From an uncultured Treponema sp. (GTDB lineage: Bacteria; Spirochaetota; Spirochaetia; Treponematales; Treponemataceae): a DNA stretch of 64,000 nucleotides. Shown here piece after piece: positions 61,708-64,000 of the stretch. The translations under genes and the position numbers were made by a program. The notes beneath the pieces are model-generated. The model was not told the DNA's origin. It saw only the letters and a list, made by a program, of their open reading frames with translations, and did not search any database. Within the stretch, counting starts at the first letter, position 1. Each line of letters opens with the position of its first letter. The DNA is taken from contig CAMJZA010000005.1 of assembly GCA_946410085.1 (NCBI GenBank), forward strand, positions 1-64,000. The letters run 5' to 3'.

Positions 61708-62267
61708 TGACCTTCCTCCCCGGTGAGCGGTCCGGCTCCGTCAGCCGGATCCGTGTCCTCCCCATCCGCAACGGGAACCTTTTCGAGTGCGCGCAGGTAG
61801 TCGCGGTACATCGCAGCCTTCTCGTATTCCTCGTTTTCAATCGCCTTGGACAGCTTGTCCTGCAGGACAATCCGGTCATTCAGAACGGACCTCATGTTGG
61901 AAAGCCGTTCCGGCATGCTGCCGGTATAGACGCCGTGAATGCCCTTCCCGTGGATATAGGCGCGTATGTCGTCCTTGAAAATCGCATAGCATTCCGGGCA
62001 GCCGACCATGCCTTTCCGGCGGATTTCACCGACGCTGATGCCGCAGACCGGACACATGCGGCGGCTTTCCCGCTGTGCCTTCCGGGAGAGATTCGCAAGC
62101 TCCTTGAACAGGTCTCCGATCGAAGACTCGATGCTCCTCGGATCAGAGCTGATGCCCCGCTCTATCGCGCACTCCGCGCACATGTTTATCTTCCGCTTCT
62201 GGCCGTTTCCGGACATCTGTTCCAAAAAAATAACAGCTTCCCTTTCCTTACAGAAATCGCAAAGCAT
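61704..62267 (-). CDS. mcsA: McsA-like zinc-binding adaptor protein
   Basis: 187 residues. Two zinc-binding pairs open the protein (CDFCKEREAVIF, then CAECAIE), and a second set is CPVCGISVGE / GCPECYAIF. The C-terminal UVR motif (DRIVLQDKLSKAIENEEYEK, then AAMYRDYLRALEK) matches the segment known to bind ClpC or McsB. First gene of the mcsA-mcsB-clpC block, with GGGAG before the ATG and TATAAT-like boxes in the 40 bases before it. Confidence 0.88.
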   Translation of the reverse strand: MLCDFCKEREAVIFLEQMSGNGQKRKINMCAECAIERGISSDPRSIESSIGDLFKELANLSRKAQRESRRMCPVCGISVGEIRRKGMVGCPECYAIFKDDIRAYIHGKGIHGVYTGSMPERLSNMRSVLNDRIVLQDKLSKAIENEEYEKAAMYRDYLRALEKVPVADGEDTDPADGAGPLTGEEGQ

Positions 62268-62312
62268 ATCTTCAAAATCTCCCGGCTTTATTATAATACA
62301 TTATAGTACATT

Positions 62313-63641
62313 TTACGATTTACGCAAAGTATCCAGCGGCTTTTCCCGCCCGGCTTTCAGGGCAGGAAGCAGGGACGCCGTGAGCGACAGGAAGAGGGTG
62401 AGCAGGGCAACCCCGCCCGCCTGTGCCGCACTGATGCTGACGGAAATGTCCTGCAGGTAGTAGGCAGGATCCAGAAGCTTTATCCCCACATAGACGGAAC
62501 CGGTTCCCAGGTGGGACAGGCGGTAGACGGCGGAAGCGACGAAATTGGTCAGCTTTTCGATCAGGGCCAGGATCGGATTGATGTTCACGGCGGCAAGGAT
62601 GCCCAGCGGCATGCCCACCACAAGGCCGCCCAGACCGCAGATGCCCCCGACAATCAGGAAGGCAGTGCTGATACCGCGCGGGGACGCACCGACGCTCTTG
62701 AGGATTGCAATCTCCTTCAGGCGTTCCATCGTCACCATGACGAGGGCGGAACTGATGTTCACGCTTGCGACCAGCACAATCAGGATCATGATGAGGAGCA
62801 GGAGGACCCGGGTGGAAGAGAAGTTTTCAAACTGGCTTGCATTCAGCTCGCTCCAGGTCCAGACGGAACTGAAGGGAAAGAGCTCGGCCGCAGCCCGCTT
62901 TACCCGCTGGACGGTACTCGTAAAGGTTCCGTCGGTCTTGAGCTGCAGCGAATAGCGGGCGGCATTCGCGGGCAAAAAGCGGAAGCCCGTCCCGAGCGGA
63001 ACGAACACCCAGAGGGCATCGAGTTCCTGATAGCCCGAGGAAACAATGCCGCACACCGTAAACACGGCGCTTTTCGGCACAATCATGCCGGAATCCGTCA
63101 GGCGGGCAGACACCAGGGAAATGCGGTCCCCCACTGTCACCCCCAGGTCTTCCGCCATCTTTTCGCAGAGAACGGCGGATTTCCCGTCAGGAAAGGAAGC
63201 CGTCCCGGCAGACAGCTTGAACAGGCGGGCAAAATCCCCGTTCGCGCTGAATATGTCGTCCTGCACCGCACGGACGCTTGCCCCGCTGCGGCTGCCGGAA
63301 GCGGACAGGGATGACGCGAGCGCCGTCCCCTGGACTTCGGGAAAGACCTGCGTCACATGGGGCAGGCCTGCAGCGAGCCGGCCGGCTTCCTCAAAGGCTT
63401 CGAGCGAGGCCGTCTCGTCATAGCCGGAAGCAAAGAAGATGTCGACGTCCTGCGTGGACAGGCCGATGATCCGGCCCGTAATCCCGTCTATCATGCCGTC
63501 GCTGATGCCCATGACGGCAAAGAGCGGTATGAGGCTGATGCCGATGCAGACCATCGAGGCAAACAGGCTCCTGCGCCCGTTCGTCCGGTTCCAGGAAAAG
63601 ACGATGCGGCCGGCATACAGAAAGCTCGAACGCAGCGTCAT
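62313..63641 (-). CDS. Lipoprotein-releasing (LolC/E-like) ABC permease
   Basis: 442 residues. N-terminal membrane helix, long periplasmic MacB-type domain (about 55-270), then three helices at about 300-430 ([20 protein letters not shown], then [36 protein letters not shown]). This is the FtsX-type permease of LolCDE/MacB transporters, and the C-terminal KPLDTLRKS is typical of LolC/E. Its ATG overlaps the lolD-like stop as ATGA. It probably moves lipoproteins from the inner membrane; only one permease gene is visible, so it may be a homodimer. Confidence 0.85.
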   Translation of the reverse strand: MTLRSSFLYAGRIVFSWNRTNGRRSLFASMVCIGISLIPLFAVMGISDGMIDGITGRIIGLSTQDVDIFFASGYDETASLEAFEEAGRLAAGLPHVTQVFPEVQGTALASSLSASGSRSGASVRAVQDDIFSANGDFARLFKLSAGTASFPDGKSAVLCEKMAEDLGVTVGDRISLVSARLTDSGMIVPKSAVFTVCGIVSSGYQELDALWVFVPLGTGFRFLPANAARYSLQLKTDGTFTSTVQRVKRAAAELFPFSSVWTWSELNASQFENFSSTRVLLLLIMILIVLVASVNISSALVMVTMERLKEIAILKSVGASPRGISTAFLIVGGICGLGGLVVGMPLGILAAVNINPILALIEKLTNFVASAVYRLSHLGTGSVYVGIKLLDPAYYLQDISVSISAAQAGGVALLTLFLSLTASLLPALKAGREKPLDTLRKS

Positions 63642-64000
63642 GGGGCAAGCTCCCGTGCCTTTCCCCCCTCAATCACGTAGCGGAGGCTGCCCTTAGACGC
63701 GATGTGCATGTCGTGCGTCACGAGCACGAGGGTCTTGCGGTGCAGGTCTGCCATGGAAAAGAGCAGGTCGCCGATGAGGACCGCATTTGCCGGGTCAAGG
63801 TTGCCCGTCGGCTCGTCGGCAAGGATGAGTTCGGGGTCATTGACCAGGCTGCGGGCAACTGCCACCCGCTGCCGCTCGCCGCCGGACAGCTGAGACGGGT
63901 AATGCTGCATCCGGTCCGCAAGGCCCACGTCGTTCAGGAGGGAGGCCGCCTTCTCCATTGCCTGCTTCCGGGGCAGGCCTGCCATGTAGGCAGGGAGAAA
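63638..64000 (-). CDS. Lipoprotein-releasing ABC transporter ATPase (LolD-like), 5' end outside the window
   Basis: The last 120 codons of the gene are visible and it continues past base 64000. Signature motif [16 protein letters not shown], Walker [14 protein letters not shown] and the H loop [10 protein letters not shown] identify an ABC ATPase of the LolD/MacB subfamily. Walker A lies beyond the window. It is coupled to the LolE-like permease by a four-base overlap. Confidence 0.88.
   Translation of the reverse strand, partial: FLPAYMAGLPRKQAMEKAASLLNDVGLADRMQHYPSQLSGGERQRVAVARSLVNDPELILADEPTGNLDPANAVLIGDLLFSMADLHRKTLVLVTHDMHIASKGSLRYVIEGGKARELAP

Overview
The window is a GC-rich bacterial chromosome segment that most resembles a treponeme (phylum Spirochaetota). 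The pointers are two Cache-type chemotaxis receptors, a DUF2259 secreted protein, a large TPR membrane protein of the kind found at the spirochaetal flagellar collar, a CBS-type family II pyrophosphatase, an HU-like/DUF4469 protein and an McsA-McsB-ClpC operon. The species cannot be fixed from the sequence alone. It is mostly ordinary chromosome, with two accessory stretches at about 34.7-38.9 kb and 49.2-53.4 kb.

Layout. 0-9.2 kb: chemotaxis receptor, uncharacterised protein, Rsm22-type methyltransferase, c-di-GMP phosphodiesterase, tRNA-Asn followed by duplicated tRNA 3' ends, second receptor. 9.4-17.2 kb: DUF2259 protein, membrane protein, DGK1/dolichol-kinase-like protein, giant acidic TPR protein, secreted CBM48-like protein, Cys-cluster protein. 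17.4-22.3 kb: Mrp, Dus, a 10 x 22-bp repeat array, small membrane protein, DUF937 protein, rplM-rpsI, recX. 22.3-25.6 kb: GH130 phosphorylase, flavin-dependent oxidoreductase, pfkA. 25.8-28 kb: OmpR-type two-component pair. 28.1-34.6 kb: carB behind a leader-peptide attenuator, ettA, pyrF. 34.7-38.9 kb: broken toxin-antitoxin pair, 9 x 23-bp array, XRE regulator with operators, secreted protein, uracil-DNA-glycosylase-like protein, DUF4143 ATPase, 33-bp repeats. 38.9-44.3 kb: gltX, ppaC, ffh, MIF-family protein. 44.3-49.2 kb: ytfQRT-yjfF-type sugar ABC importer. 49.2-53.4 kb: second 10 x 22-bp array, remnant of a restriction-modification gene, two toxin-antitoxin cassettes separated by copies of that gene's 3' end, HEYGH membrane protein, GNAT. 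53.5-64 kb: HU/DUF4469 protein, then a long minus-strand block rnhB, beta-helix exoprotein, phosphoribosyltransferase, clpC, mcsB, mcsA, lolE-like, lolD-like (cut by the window end).

Three signals stand out. (1) Several genes have a promoter -10 box only 6-9 bases before the ATG, which predicts leaderless mRNAs for pfkA, ffh, ppaC, ettA, the GH130 gene, a response regulator and others. (2) The 3' ends of a tRNA, of carB and of a decayed restriction gene are duplicated downstream of themselves, in the last case bordering toxin-antitoxin cassettes. This suggests insertion events that target and restore gene 3' ends. (3) Two arrays of exactly ten 22-bp units of one noncoding repeat family lie 30 kb apart in opposite orientation, and a third, unrelated 23-bp array lies between them.

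No rRNA, CRISPR array, complete transposase or phage structural gene was seen.
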